DNA of 64,000 nt from Nigrospora sphaerica (taxonomy: Eukaryota > Ascomycota > Sordariomycetes > Amphisphaeriales > Apiosporaceae): positions 930,001 through 994,000 of the forward strand of contig JAGVVL010000027.1 of assembly GCA_018287875.1 (NCBI GenBank), given 5' to 3'. Within the stretch, counting starts at the first letter, position 1. Each line of letters opens with the position of its first letter. Below are positions 11,411 through 22,409 of the stretch, one piece after another. The notes under the pieces were generated by a model. The model saw only the letters and a list, made by a program, of their open reading frames with translations, searched no databases and was not told the DNA's origin. Both the position numbers and the translations under genes were made by a program.

Positions 11411-12029
11411 TTACAGCATCTTGTTCGAGTGGGCTTTTGTCAATGTATCGCAGAGATTGTCCAAAGGCGCATGCGCTTTGATGCCCTCCCGCAGCTCATC
11501 GAGCTTGGCGGCCACGTCGCGCAGCTGGTCGAGCTTGGTCGTGCGACAAAAGGCCGTTACCCCGGTCGCCGCACAGCAGCGGGTGGTGGGCGATCTAACG
11601 GTGGTCGAGCTTGGCGCGGCCGGCGTAGAGGCCGCGTTAGACGCGGCTGAGGGGCCCGGCGGCGTTCCAGCGCGGGCCGGCCGGCTCGGCGGCCGAGGCA
11701 TTGGCCAGGAACCTGCCCACGCCCGCGCTGTACGCGTGGAAGACGAGGCCGTACCGCCGTGGCAGCGGGAACAGCGCCGCCTCGGATCGCCGCGCCGCCG
11801 CCGAGTACATGCTTTAGTACACCGATGGATGTATCCATCAGCGCGCCAATGTGATCCGCACCGCCTCTTCGACTTCGCCCGGCCCAGGGCGGCCTCGCTG
11901 TCGCCATAGTTTCGGGTGCAGCCAACGGTGTCGATGTCCAGCTCCTAAGAATGGGCATCCGATGCTGGACTGTCTCGCATCGCCCCAGAAGAGAGAGTTA
12001 GAACCAAACACAACCTTGGGCGTTGTCAT
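11411..12029 (-). pseudogene. Aldo-keto reductase (AFAR/AKR7-like) relic
   Basis: Several minus-strand pieces together look like an aldo-keto reductase of the aflatoxin-aldehyde-reductase type. The N-terminus (MTTPKVVFGSNSLFWGD) is near 12029. A central block (LPRRYGLVFHAYSAGVGRFL) near 11750-11690 resembles the conserved FYAYNPLAGG region. HHPLLCGDRGNG and KLDQLRDVAAKLDELREG near 11590-11470 resemble the family's C-terminal part. The pieces sit in different frames, at least one stop intervenes (after PLSRV), and the catalytic Asp/Tyr/Lys/His part between N-terminus and middle is missing. The total is about 600 bp, against roughly 1 kb for a full gene. GC-rich codon use survives. It is a decayed, internally deleted copy. 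Confidence 0.62.
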
Positions 12030-12594
12030 GGTGGTGATGCTCGTATGAGAAGGATTTCAATAGAACGTCAATAGCGTCGGACAGGTCGATCCTTTGTGAC
12101 AATGATGTGAAGGACTGTAAGATTCATCAGGTCGCCTTGGCACTCTCGTGGGATAACTTATCGGATGCCGGGTGATCGGTGATGCCCAGACAGGTACGTA
12201 TTATCGCAAGCCTCTTTTCCAGTAGTACGTTCATGCTGTGCGGCTGATTCATTCCTCGAGGGCGGATTAGGCTAATGTAGGATTCAACGCAGTAGCACGG
12301 CCCCGCGCAACAGCCGACTCACATGCCGGCAATCAGTGCCTTCTTGTCCCCGACACCAGACGGAAACCATTGTAAACCAAAACATTTCTTTCGGATTGAG
12401 CAGTGCCACACTCGGAGGCTGTCGAGGATTTTGGGAACATTTCATCCGGGGCTTGCTGAACTGCGAGCCTTTTAGTGAACACCAACGGGAGCATAAGGGG
12501 CGGGCCGCTGCCCATTACCAGAGGCACGCCGCTTAAAAGACAAAATCAAAACCGTACAGTAGTATCAATAAGCCAACTTTACTCAACAATAACC
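12030..12594. other. Intergenic upstream of tRNA-Lys
   Basis: No coding frame or repeat unit that I can support. It contains the upstream flank of tRNA-Lys. Confidence 0.5.
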
Positions 12595-12680
12595 GCCCGG
12601 TTAGCTCAATCGGTAGAGCGTGAGACTCTTACTGCTTCCCAGCAATCTCAAGGTTGCGGGTTCGACCCCCGCATTGGGCT
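12595..12680 (+). tRNA. trnK-CUU: tRNA-Lys (anticodon CUU) with a 13-nt intron
   Basis: The acceptor stem GCCCGGT pairs with ATTGGGC. The D arm (TAGCTCAATCGGTAGAGC), the anticodon stem TGAGA/TCTCA with loop CTCTTAA once the intron is removed, and the T arm (GCGGGTTCGACCCCCGC) are all intact. The 13-nt insertion lies one base 3' of the anticodon, the standard position for nuclear tRNA introns. The internal A and B boxes match RNA polymerase III promoters. Short T runs follow within about 40 bp. Confidence 0.95.
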
Positions 12681-13865
12681 CAATTCCCGATGCATCTCAG
12701 ATACTGAGATCCTTCCTTTTTGTGTTTTCTTAACTTAACTCTTTGTCTCCAAAGAACTTCTACCATCGACATCATCGATTGAGCTATCATTCACTCTGGG
12801 CCCACCACAATGAACCAGCCATGAAAGGAACAATCTTTTTTTTTTTTTTAAAAAAAAAAACCCAAAAAACCGGTAGGCATGGGCGTGTGGGCTACAGCTG
12901 TTGAATAGTGTTTTCCATCTACTCCTTTAGGAACAACGACGTCGGGTCGCCCAAGTCTCCCATATCTGTGAACGCGATCCTCAACCGCGGCGCAGTTTTG
13001 TAGGGAGCCATTAGGGTAAGTTCTACAGCCCCCTGGCCATACCGCCACTTCAATTTGAGGCTTGCCATTGATTGCGTCTATGCATCAAGCTTCAATTACC
13101 TGGTCGGACCTTAGGATGCCACCGAAGACGAATGAAGACCCGTTGCTTCCGCGCGCTACTTGCAAGCGAAAGGCCGAAGAGGCAGGGCTCCTATCGAATC
13201 CGGGCGGCGGCCATGATTGCCAACGCATCAGCGGCGAGGCTCGGTCGCATTGACAGGTTCCACCGCGGAATTTCCTTGGTGCCTCGGTCGCGGTCAGCCC
13301 TACGAAGTCGGCGGCGTTATTCCGCTCCCCACTCAATAAAGATGGGTTCCCGATGTTGGCCCTTCACACTTGCGGATAAGCCGAGAACTGCCGATATGCG
13401 GATGCATGCTGTCGTTGGCCAGGCCGGCCCTCGCTTAACGGAGGTCAAACCGCCTACATGCTTCACGGTGGGTAGGATGGTGAATAAAGAATGCAAGCGT
13501 CGGCTGTCCATCACCCATCCCGGTGATGATGAGTTACACGGCGTAGACTGGTAGACAGTGCTTGGGTTGGTGACTTTAACATCCACTCGCCTTCTCCCTG
13601 GTAGCTTGCGTAGTGCTACAGGAATATACACGTTCGCGGGCCACTCAAGATGGGCGGCCGTGCAGGGGGACGATACGTAGCAGTACACGCATGTGTCGAG
13701 ACTGTAGGACGCAGACTGTTTTCCCCTGAATAAATCTACTAAACGCCATGCTAGCTCAATCCGGTTACTTTTCTTACGCCCCCCTATATCACTCCCATAC
13801 ACTGCCTCTAATTCCAAGCCACGGCCGGCTGTGTTACTTCAGCATGTTAGCTTCATAATGATACT
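12681..13865. other. Intergenic with one unassigned open frame
   Basis: A T12-A11 run lies at about 12836-12860. A 166-codon minus frame (13317-13817) is open but has no recognisable motif, and other frames overlap it without support. I see no transposon ends. Part of this could be old repeat sequence. Confidence 0.4.
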
Positions 13866-13951
13866 AACCGAAATGGTGAACTGGTATAGCGAAATATTAT
13901 TATAGAATCCCTCATCTACTACCATAAGGGGTTCGATTCCTTCTTCGGTTA
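13866..13951 (+). tRNA. tRNA-like sequence, probably a mitochondrial-type (class II) relic
   Basis: This is 86 nt long. The acceptor stem AACCGAA/TTCGGTT is perfect, the D-arm reads ATGGTGAACTGGTATAGC, and a T-loop TTCGATT sits on a weak stem. A long extra arm makes it class II, as in mitochondrial Leu. The AT-rich anticodon region (AAATATTATTATAGAAT) gives no clean stem or certain anticodon. The D-arm resembles fungal mitochondrial tRNA-Leu from memory, so it may be a nuclear insertion of mitochondrial DNA or a decayed gene. It is unlikely to be functional. Confidence 0.4.
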
Positions 13952-14153
13952 TGTTTTTGCATCTCTCCTTGCATGTCTCTTTTTTAGACACGAGGGGCCG
14001 CCTCTAAGAATTTGGGACCCTCTAGAGCTGACTCGCGACTATTACCTCCGTAGGGAGTTCAGCATTTGTGCTTAGCAACCCGCTCGACACACCAATAATT
14101 ATGCTGTCGTCTTCCGCGTCCATTCCCCCAATATCAGCCGCATGTGCTTTCTC

Positions 14154-15059
14154 TCATTTCTTCTCCTCGGCTGCCGATGTCACAGCCTCGGCATACCCTG
14201 GCGGGTGCAGACCGCCCTTGTTGCTTTTCGTGCCCAGCCGGCCGTCGTCGATGTAGCTCTGCAGGAAGGGCAGGACGCCGCGGTCGGCCAGGGCCCGCTC
14301 CTCGATGTAGTGCTTCTCGATGAGGGCGACGGTGTCGAGGCCGACCTTGTCCATGAGGACGCAGGGCGGCCAACCGTTTTTGACGAACATCTCCTTCCAG
14401 ACGGCGTCGAGGTCCTCGGGCGTCGCGACGCCCTCGGCCAGCACCATGAGGCACTCGCGCTTGATGGCGGCCCAGACGCGGTTGATGACGAAGCCGGTCG
14501 ACTCGCGGCGCGCCTGCACGGGCAGCATGCCGATGCCGCGCAGCTGGGCCAGCAGCCAGGGGAAGATGGCCGGGTCCGTGTCGCCGCACGTCATGAGCTC
14601 GACGACGTTGTTGCCGGGCGGCATCATGTAGTGCATGTTGAGGACGCGGCGGCGCGTCGCCTCGCGCAGGTGCGGGACCATCTCGCGCGACTTGTATGAG
14701 GACGAGTTGGTGGTCAAAACAGCGTCGGGGAGCGCCAGTGCCTCGAGCTCGGCAAAGGTGGCACGTTTGAGCTCCAGCTTCTCGGGGACGCACTCGACGA
14801 CCAGGAAGGCGCGCTCGACGGCGGGCGCCACCTCGGCGAACAGGTCCACGCGGGCCCGGGCACCGTCGGCGCCGGCCCGGAAGCTCTGGACGTTGCCCCG
14901 GATGTACTCGAGGGCTTGAGCGCGCTGCGCAGCGTCGGGGTCACGCAGGCAGACGTGGTAGCCGGACGCGGCCCAGGCGGCGCCGATGCGACGGCCCAGG
15001 ACGCCGGCGCCGAGGATGGCGACGGTGCGGTTCTCGGTGGGCGGCTCGGTCCAAGACAT
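14154..15059 (-). CDS. 3-hydroxyacyl-CoA dehydrogenase family protein
   Basis: A single-exon gene of 301 aa. The N-terminal Rossmann fold has the dinucleotide motif GAGVLGRRIG (about 15-24) and an acidic end of strand 2 (CLRDPD, typical of NAD use). VVECVPEKLELK and TTNSSSY follow; the catalytic His is in LNMHYMMPP and the substrate Asn lies near FVINRVW. The C-terminal helical domain (about 190-290) is complete. The family oxidises 3-hydroxyacyl-CoA to 3-ketoacyl-CoA with NAD+, in beta-oxidation or related acid catabolism. The end (AEEKK) has no clear SKL peroxisomal signal, so a cytosolic role is possible. Its start is 1.15 kb from a divergent P450 gene at 16207, so the two may share a promoter region. 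Confidence 0.92.
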   Translation of the reverse strand: MSWTEPPTENRTVAILGAGVLGRRIGAAWAASGYHVCLRDPDAAQRAQALEYIRGNVQSFRAGADGARARVDLFAEVAPAVERAFLVVECVPEKLELKRATFAELEALALPDAVLTTNSSSYKSREMVPHLREATRRRVLNMHYMMPPGNNVVELMTCGDTDPAIFPWLLAQLRGIGMLPVQARRESTGFVINRVWAAIKRECLMVLAEGVATPEDLDAVWKEMFVKNGWPPCVLMDKVGLDTVALIEKHYIEERALADRGVLPFLQSYIDDGRLGTKSNKGGLHPPGYAEAVTSAAEEKK

Positions 15060-16206
15060 GATGGGTGTTGCTGGGCACGAATGTACGGGGGGAGGGAAAG
15101 AGGATTTCGGTTTACGGAGCTTGGTGACGGGGCAGCTCGGTGACGAGGACCATGCTAGGGGCCATTCTGCACGTACTTATACATGGCGACTCGGGACGTG
15201 TCCACGGGCGATAGTCGCGATGGGCTCCGAGAAGCGACGCATTCGGACGTTTGCTCGCGCCGGTAACGGCCAACGCCGGTGACGCCAGGCCACGTGCTGT
15301 GTGTGCATTGTTGATCAGGGGACCGCCGGGCAGCTACCAGGACAGGGTCCCAAGCCGGGCGGTTCGCTGCGCCGAGGGTGCCGCGTGGGCGCTGGGATGC
15401 ATTGCTGGGCTTACTGGGGCTCTGTCGATGGGTTTGGGCCTGGCGATGCGCTAGGTTGGAATTTGTCGCTGCTAGCCCTCGCTTGCGCGCATCCGTCAAT
15501 ACCGGGGCGACGGCGTCTACCCACTTGCTGGTGATCAAGCTTTCCGAGCCGTACCGAAAGCCCCGACGGGACAAGCGAAGTGGAACGCAAGAGTAGGTTC
15601 CATGTTTACCGCCCCCTTTCCTTTTCAGTGTGCATTTACTTCCCTTCCTCTGTAGGGCTGTCTGTGCTACCGACGGAACTATCTCGGGTTCTAGAACCGC
15701 CCCACGACGGGTCAGAAGCCGAGGGCGCAGGCGCAAGGGTGCTTCGGATCGCCTCCGTACCTTGTTCAATGTTCCCCTACCTTCCTTCCTCGCGTAGTGG
15801 ATATGCATGGATAAAGGCAATTGTAACATTTCATCACCGTTCCACTTTGCCCCCTCAATTTTTGCCTTCGCGACGTCGGCCTTGCTCCCAATCCCGCGAT
15901 CCGGCTCACCATCCCCAATGAACGCGACCGCGACTGCGACCGCGACCGCGAGCCCCGTCGCCGGAGCCACCGCCGGCCATGGGGCGAGCGGTACGACGCG
16001 CTTCTTACCTTTGCGAGTACAATTACCCAGCACGTCGCCCTGGAGTCTGCTGCTTTTACACCGCCGCATTTGCCCCTCTCAACGTCAGATCTCCTGCTTA
16101 AGAACCGGCCGTTTGCCAGCCCCAGCCCCTAGGGCGTCGTTTGTCACCTCCCAGGCCACCCTCCCGCCCCGCATAACAGCGTCTCACTGGCTTCACTCTC
16201 GAAACC
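15060..16206. promoter_or_regulatory. Shared intergenic region between divergent dehydrogenase and P450 genes
   Basis: 1.15 kb separates the two start codons. Several frames are open because of GC content, but none has coding character. I identify no specific binding site. A simple CGCGAC/TGCGAC repeat lies near 15921-15953. Confidence 0.45.
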
Positions 16207-17972
16207 ATGTCGGCAACAAGTTTTTACCTGCTGGGCGAGGATGTCTCGACCGCTCGAGACATCGAGCTTCCACCCACCATCGGAGAAGACGAGCTTCGCC
16301 AGCTTCTTGCCTCCCATTTTGCCATTGCCGATCATAAAGGTTTGTCCCACTCGCTGCCGCCGCATCCGCGACGTCTCTCACACAACACAGGCATCGGATT
16401 CGTCTCGCAAAATGTTGCGTTGCCCTCTGCTGCTGACGTTCTGGAGGCTTCGGAGCCTGTCGCCATCTCCATCGATGGAAAGGCCGTCCGTGACGTCCCC
16501 GGCCCCGAGGGATTGCCCTACGTCGGCAACTATTTCGAGGTCTTCCCCGACCACCTCGGGAATCACCAGCGACTCTTCGAGAAGTATGGACCCATTATTA
16601 AAACCTCCAACATGGGTTCCACCGTCTACCACACGAACGATCCGGCCATCGCATCCATCGTTTTTCAAGAAGGCGAATTCTTTACCAAAAAGATCATCCC
16701 CGGCCACCCCTTACACCCGATTAAGAACGAAGATGCGGGAGTTTTCCTGAGCGACACGGAAACGGAAGAGTGGAAAGTTGTGCACAAATTCCTGCCCCCA
16801 GCCTTGGGCCCCAAGGCCGTTCGACACTACGCCCCAACTATGCAGCAGACGGTCGAGGATGCGTTCAAAGTCTTTGATGAGCTCGATCAGCGGGATGAGG
16901 CGTGGAACGTATACCCGTATATGCTCAAGCTTGGCTCACAAGCTGTTGGCAAATTGGTGCTGGGCATGGATTTTCAACATTTCACGTCCACGGACGCACG
17001 CCTGCACGAGATGGTCGTCAATATCGCCGAAATGCTGGAGCTGAACAAGAAGATCACGTCCATGGGAAGCTGGTATGCGATGCTGCCTTTTGGAGACCCC
17101 CAGAAGCTGCGTACCGCAAAACGGAGAATTGAAGAGATGATCGACGAATCCGTGGCCGCGGCATCGAAAGGCATAGAGGACCTGGAGCTGCAGGAGGCCG
17201 CTTTGAAGGCAAAGAACATGGTTGGTAAGTCGCGACGGGCGGACGGATGCACAAGCCGCGAGTTGCTAATTTCGGGCTCCCTGCAGATTATGCTCTTCGG
17301 GCTACCGATAGCAAGGGCAACAAACTTCCCGTCGATAAAATCCGGTGGCCGCTCATCGTCGCAACCGCCGCCGGCTTCACAACAACCAGCTCTCTGCTCT
17401 CATGGCTTCTGTACGGCCTCGTCACATACCCGGGCATGCAGGAACGACTGTTGCAAGAGCTAATCGACAACGACTTCGACGAAAACACTCAGATCACGGC
17501 GGAGCTGACGCAGAAGCTGCCGTTCCTGGACAAGTACATCAAAGAAACCCAACGTCGCCACAACCCCTCCTACCAGCCGGCCCGGACGGCCAAGGTGGAT
17601 ATGATCCTGCCCGGGGGCTACCGTGTACCGCGGGATGCCATCGTGATCCCGGCGCTGCACCACATCCACATGAACGGCGAGATCTGGGACAACCCCACCG
17701 TGTTCAACCCGGACCGCTGGGACACGGACAAGGTCAAGAAGCGGCCCAACGCTTCTTACGTGCCCTTCGCGGCGGGCCAGCGCATGTGCATCGGCTTCAA
17801 CTTCGCCCTGCAGGAGGTCAAGGTGTTCTTGCCCAAACTGGTGTACCGGTACAGGTTCGAGCGCGCGGGCGACGCGAGCGTCGAGTATGACCCCATGTTC
17901 CAGCTCATCCGGCCCACCAACCTCTACGTCCGGGCCGAGAGGCGCGTGAAGTGGCCGCCCAAGGGCGAGTAG
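16207..17972 (+). CDS. Cytochrome P450, soluble type without N-terminal anchor
   Basis: Exons 16207-16339, 16391-17224 and 17287-17972 give 550 aa. Intron 1 is 51 bp and in frame, so it can be misread as coding; removing it joins ADHK to GIGFVSQN. Intron 2 (GTAAGT..CTGCAG) is clear. Motifs: a proline-rich hinge (PGPEGLPYVGN, about 100), I-helix AAGFTTTSS (about 350), K-helix ETQR (about 407), FNPDRW, and heme loop FAAGQRMCIG with its Cys near 489. There is no hydrophobic N-terminal segment; about 95 residues of unknown sequence precede the P450 fold. Soluble P450s of this type often act on fatty acyl chains, which would suit the dehydrogenase neighbour, but the substrate is not predictable here. 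A pogo element begins 54 bp after the stop. Confidence 0.9.
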
Positions 17973-18026
17973 GCGTGGGCGCGCACCCGGGTTCCTGTTT
18001 TGTGCTGTTGCGAAAGATACCAAATA

Positions 18027-19954
18027 AGGTGGCGTACCCCTCCAAGCACCAGCCCCTTCACGCACCACCTGTTTTAGGTGTCGTCTCACGATGTCTCAAG
18101 TGAACTCACTCGACGATATTTAAATGAATAGCTGACCGACCGCTATGATGTTAATATTATTTAATTTGTCTACTTCTATTCTTTCTTATGAGTCTACTTC
18201 CATGGATCCAGACCAGCTAGAGCTTGCAATAGCGGTAATTACTTCCGGCCAGTCTATCCGAAAGACCGCAAAACAGTTCCATGTCACCAGGGACTATTTA
18301 CAACGGCGTATTAAAGGGACCCTTACCAGAAAAGAGGTCAACAGTACGAGGCAGTCGTTATCCTCATCCCAAGAGCAACAGCTAGTCGATTGGGTATTGC
18401 TACAGGCCAGGCTGGGCTGGGCTCCTCCGCATAGCCGTTTTCGCTTATTCGCCCAACGCATCTATGACCAGTCTGGTGGTGAAAACCGCCTTGGAAAACA
18501 CTGGCACCATGGCTTTTTCGCCGTCATCCTGAAGTCAAGTCCGTCAGGTCTACTGGAGTCGACTATCTACGTGTTAACGGCGCGTCACGAGCGAATATCG
18601 AGGAGTTCTTTAATCGCCTTGACGACCCCAGCTAGCTGAGGTCCTCCTGGAGAACACCTGGAACGTCGACGAGATTGGCAGCATGATTGGGCTTGGAGAT
18701 AACCCCTTGGTTATCGGACCGGCTAACGTACGCAAGGTCGTCACCATGGACCCTGGGAATAGGGAGTGGGTGACGATTCTAGAGTGCGTTAACGCTGCTG
18801 GCAGGGTCCTGCAGCCCTTGGTCATCTTCAAAGGGGCAGACGTACAGCAGCAGTGGTTCCAGCAGCAAGTGGACGACGATGACTTCGTCGACTGGCAGTT
18901 CTGCACTTCCCAGACTGGCTGGACTAACAATTCAATTGCCCTGCGCTGGCTTAAGGAGGTCTTCATTCCAGCGTCAGCTCCAACCTGTCTAACTAGCTGG
19001 CGACACCTCATTCTCGACGGTCATGGCAGCCACGTTGACGAACCCTTTATTCTAGCCTGTCTGGAGTCGAAAATCTGGTTGGACTTCCTCCCAGCACACA
19101 CTTCGCAGGTCCTCCAGCCTCTGGACCTTGGGCCCTTTTCGGTGTTGAAGCGCAGCTATCGGAATCTGCTGCGTGAGGCCTGCGCGTCCAGTCTCACGAT
19201 GACGCCAGGCAAGCCGGAGTTCCTGGAGTCCTGGAACAAGGCTAGAAAAAGGCCTTTACACTAACTAATATTTCTGCAGGCTGGAGCGCAACTGGAATCT
19301 TTCCAAGGGACCGTTCTAAGCCGCTTAATAGCCTACTAGCAAGGCAGCTGGACCAGGACCATCTAGACCGACCTTCAACACCAGACAGGGCTCCAGAAAT
19401 GGACACATTAGCAGCAGCGTCAGCGGTGACGTTCCAGACCCCAAGGAGCTCACGCCAATTGACTGATATAGTCAGGGACCTGCGTGGCGTGGACGAGGCC
19501 TTCGCCAGGCCAACCTTCCGGCTGCTGACGCGAAAGCTCTGCAAGGCCCTTGACGATAGTTGCATGGAGATCGCCAGTCTCACGCAGCGGACGGAGCAAC
19601 TAGCAGCTGCTCTAGAGAGCCAGAAGCCTCAGAAACGACGTAAGGTGCGTCCGACTGCGCAGGAGCGTTTTGTTGCTATTCAGGACGTCGTTCGAGTCAA
19701 AAGGGAGATGGGGATACTACCAGATGAACCTGACCTAGACTCCGACAGAGAAGGGTGGATAGACCAGGCAGATTGCGAAGAAGAAAACAATAGTGAGGTA
19801 GAAGAGTGTATTATCGTCTCTTAAAAACAAATAGCTAGTTTCCAGCTGGTCTGGGTATGGAGATATCCGTCTTTTCATCCGACGAAGGTATCGTGTGACG
19901 CCCCTGAAACAAGTGGTGCGTGAAGGGGCTGGTGCTTGGAGGGGTACGCCACCT
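18027..19954 (+). mobile_element. pogo/Fot1-type DNA transposon with intact terminal repeats
   Basis: The 1928-bp element is flanked by TA duplications (18025-18026 and 19955-19956). Its terminal inverted repeats are about 60 bp: the left begins AGGTGGCGTACCCCTCCAAG and the right ends with the reverse complement. It encodes one decayed transposase. It lies in the 3' flank of the P450 gene. The TIRs differ completely from those of the second pogo element at 54629. Confidence 0.93.
18203..19824 (+). pseudogene. Pogo transposase, frameshifted
   Basis: The N-terminal helix-turn-helix (psq/CENP-B-like) reads AIAVITSGQSIRKTAKQF. The DDE domain starts at VDEIGSMIGLG, with the second acid in ILDGHGSH and the third in PLDLGPFS. 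A C-terminal coiled, acidic tail ends at 19824. Frame breaks occur near 18515-18525 and 18630-18640, and at an A run near 19243-19248 where one base is missing. There are few nonsense changes. The decay is thus by small indels, which contrasts with the other pogo copy in this window. Confidence 0.85.
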
Positions 19955-19956
19955 TA

Positions 19957-20635
19957 TCACCCAGCCTCGGCTCATCGGCTATCATTACTCATGATTCAAA
20001 GTAACCGGAACCCACCTCTATGATGCAGGTTTTATGGGGACATGCGGTCAGCGACCTAGTCCAGGAACTGCAAGTGAGCCGATGCATAGCACTGTGAAGT
20101 ACCCCGCTTTCACCATGGCGCCCAGCTCATGATGATGAAGCAGGCTTGGCTGGACGTTTGCGAGCGGGAAAAATCTGGAAATAGGGGGGGTACACTTGCT
20201 GTAGATGGGTTATGGGAGACGAAAACAGTTTCTGGAGTCTGCTTACGTTCACGGACTGATAGGCTAGGGTCTGGCCCCTTACGCCGACTGCATTTGCCTA
20301 TGCAATGTCATCAGATTGTAGGGACAAGGGGCTGGTAGTCTACAATGGCCGATGCTTTCTTGGCTGCTGCGCCGCATGGTATATGCCAAACAAATATGCT
20401 GCTGTGTTCTTCGTGTGCATATCGTGTCCAGGAATGACTGATTGACCTATTGGAGCCCGCCGGTACCAAAGGCGTACGTGCCAGACCAGGATGCTGCGGC
20501 ATGAGGGGCGGATTTGGGAAGCGTGTCGGTCGAATCAGTGCAAATATAATTACCAGACCACTCCCTCCGGCTCAGCGAATGTCTTTGCTTACTTCTACCC
20601 CTCACCTCGGGACAGGCCTCTACACCACCGCCCCG
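19957..20635. other. Intergenic, upstream of second P450
   Basis: No gene seen. The 3' half should contain the promoter of the P450 at 20636. An in-frame ATG at 20579 would add 19 residues before the membrane anchor. Confidence 0.5.
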
Positions 20636-22409
20636 ATGCAGCCCTCATACGTGTATACGACCGTCGCCGGGCTGGCCTTGGTCCTGTCTTTCTCTCTTCT
20701 CCGCTGGGTCCTGTCGACTCGCCGGCCCAAGGGACTTCCGCCCGGGCCGCCCATCATCTTGGGCCTCGGCAACCTTCACCAGATTCCGGCCCAGAAGCCG
20801 TACCTCAAGTTCGACGAGTGGGCCAACGAGTACGGCGACATGTTCAGCCTCAAGACGGGCGCCGACAACCTCGTCGTCATCAACCGGGCCGAGATTGTGC
20901 ACGAGCTTTTCGACCGGCGCGGCGCCATTTACTCGGACCGGCCCGCCTCGCACATCCTCACCAAGCACGTATTCTACGAGCCCGAGGACCAGCACATCGC
21001 CGTGCTGCAGTACGACGACTACTACCGGCGGTGGAGAAAGGCGCTCAACTACATCCTGGGCCCGGCGGGCACCAAGCGGGTGACGCCCCTGCTCGAGGCC
21101 GAGGCCGCTAGGCTGTCGCAGAGGTGCGGCCTCGTCACCGGCGACGGCCGCCACAGGCACGATGACAACGTCGAACGATGGTCCTATGCCGTGCCGCTGA
21201 TCGTTACCAATGGGGCTCGGCTCGAGGATTCGCCAGAGTATTTCGAAGCGTACCAAAAGAACATAAGCAATATTATGCCTCTGATCGTGCCCGGGTCCGT
21301 CCCCCCCGTCGATATTTTCCCCGTGCTCCGCTACATTCCAAGCTATTTGGTCTCGTGTAAGTTATCCCGGTCCCCGGCCCCCTTTTTCGTGTATCACATA
21401 CTCCGTAACGACTGGGTTTGCTATCCGGGGCCTGCGGGGGATATCTTGATTTATTCATTTCAGGAAGAAGCTGATTGGTGTGACAGGGAAAGAACAGGCC
21501 CGGCGCGCGCGCGAGTACGCATGCACTGACGCACGCAACTACGTTCGGGGCTCGAAGCGGGAACTAGCCATGCTACAGAAGGACCCCAACCCTTCGGGCT
21601 TCGTGTCTCTCCTGGCCAAGCTGCAGCTAGACCGGCAGGAAGAGGAGAAGGCGGGCAAGGAGAGCTTCACCGACACGCAGCTCGGCTACATCGGGCAGGC
21701 CATGTCCAACGCTGCGGCCGACACGACGGCGGCCACGACCAAGAGCCTGCTGCTCGCCCTGGCCGCGCACCCGGAGAAGCTGCGGCGGGCGCAGGCCGAG
21801 GTCGACGGGGTCGCGGGGCCGCGGCGGCCGCCGGCGGCCGAGCACCAGGACCGGCTTGTCTACCTGCGGGCGTGCGTCTCCGAGGTGCTCCGCTGGCGGC
21901 CGACGGCGCCGAGCGCGCTGCCGCATGTCCTAACCCGCGACGACGCCTTCGGCGACTACGCGTTCCCCCGCGGCACCGTCTTCATCGCCAACGCCTGGTC
22001 CATCCACCGGCATGAGTCCGAATACGAGCGGCCCGGCGACTTCGTGCCCGAGCGCTTCCTGCGCCACCCACACGGCATGCGCCCGTCGGCCGACGCGGCC
22101 CGGGACCCCGAACAGAGCGGCCGCCGCGCCCTCTACACGTTCGGCGCCGGCCGGCGGCAGTGCCCGGGCGAGCAGTTCGCCCTCGCGGCCGTCCTGCTGG
22201 CCGTGTCCAAGATCATCTGGGCGTACGACGTGCTGCCGCCGCCGGGCGGCGTCGACGTCAGCATCGAAACGGGCTTCGTTGACGGCACCGTGACGCAGCC
22301 CGTCAACCCCGAGGTCGTCTTCCGGTACCGCGATGCCCAGAGGGAGGAGGGCGTCGCCCGGGACCTGGCGGAAGCGGATGCCCGCGCCCGGAACCTCCTG
22401 GGCCGGTGA
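20636..22409 (+). CDS. Cytochrome P450, membrane-anchored microsomal type
   Basis: Exons 20636-21354 and 21464-22409 give 554 aa. An N-terminal hydrophobic anchor (about 8-26) precedes KGLPPGPP. Motifs: I-helix AADTTAATT (about 325), K-helix EVLR (about 380), FVPERFL, and heme loop FGAGRRQCPG with its Cys near 472. The sequence type resembles fungal secondary-metabolism P450s of the O-methylsterigmatocystin oxidoreductase group, but the substrate is unknown. The splice site is ambiguous: a canonical GTAAGT lies at 21357 but would break the frame, while GTGTAA at 21355 keeps it. The start at 20636 is chosen because it lies directly before the anchor. The second exon is very GC-rich. Confidence 0.88.

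Noticed and set aside
13317..13817. 166-codon minus frame
   Set aside because: No recognisable motif, no splice support and surrounding sequence is non-coding in character.
16340..16390. Reading the first P450 intron as coding (in frame, 51 bp)
   Set aside because: It has GT..AG ends, a low-complexity translation (SHSLPPHPRRLS) and its removal gives a smoother protein.
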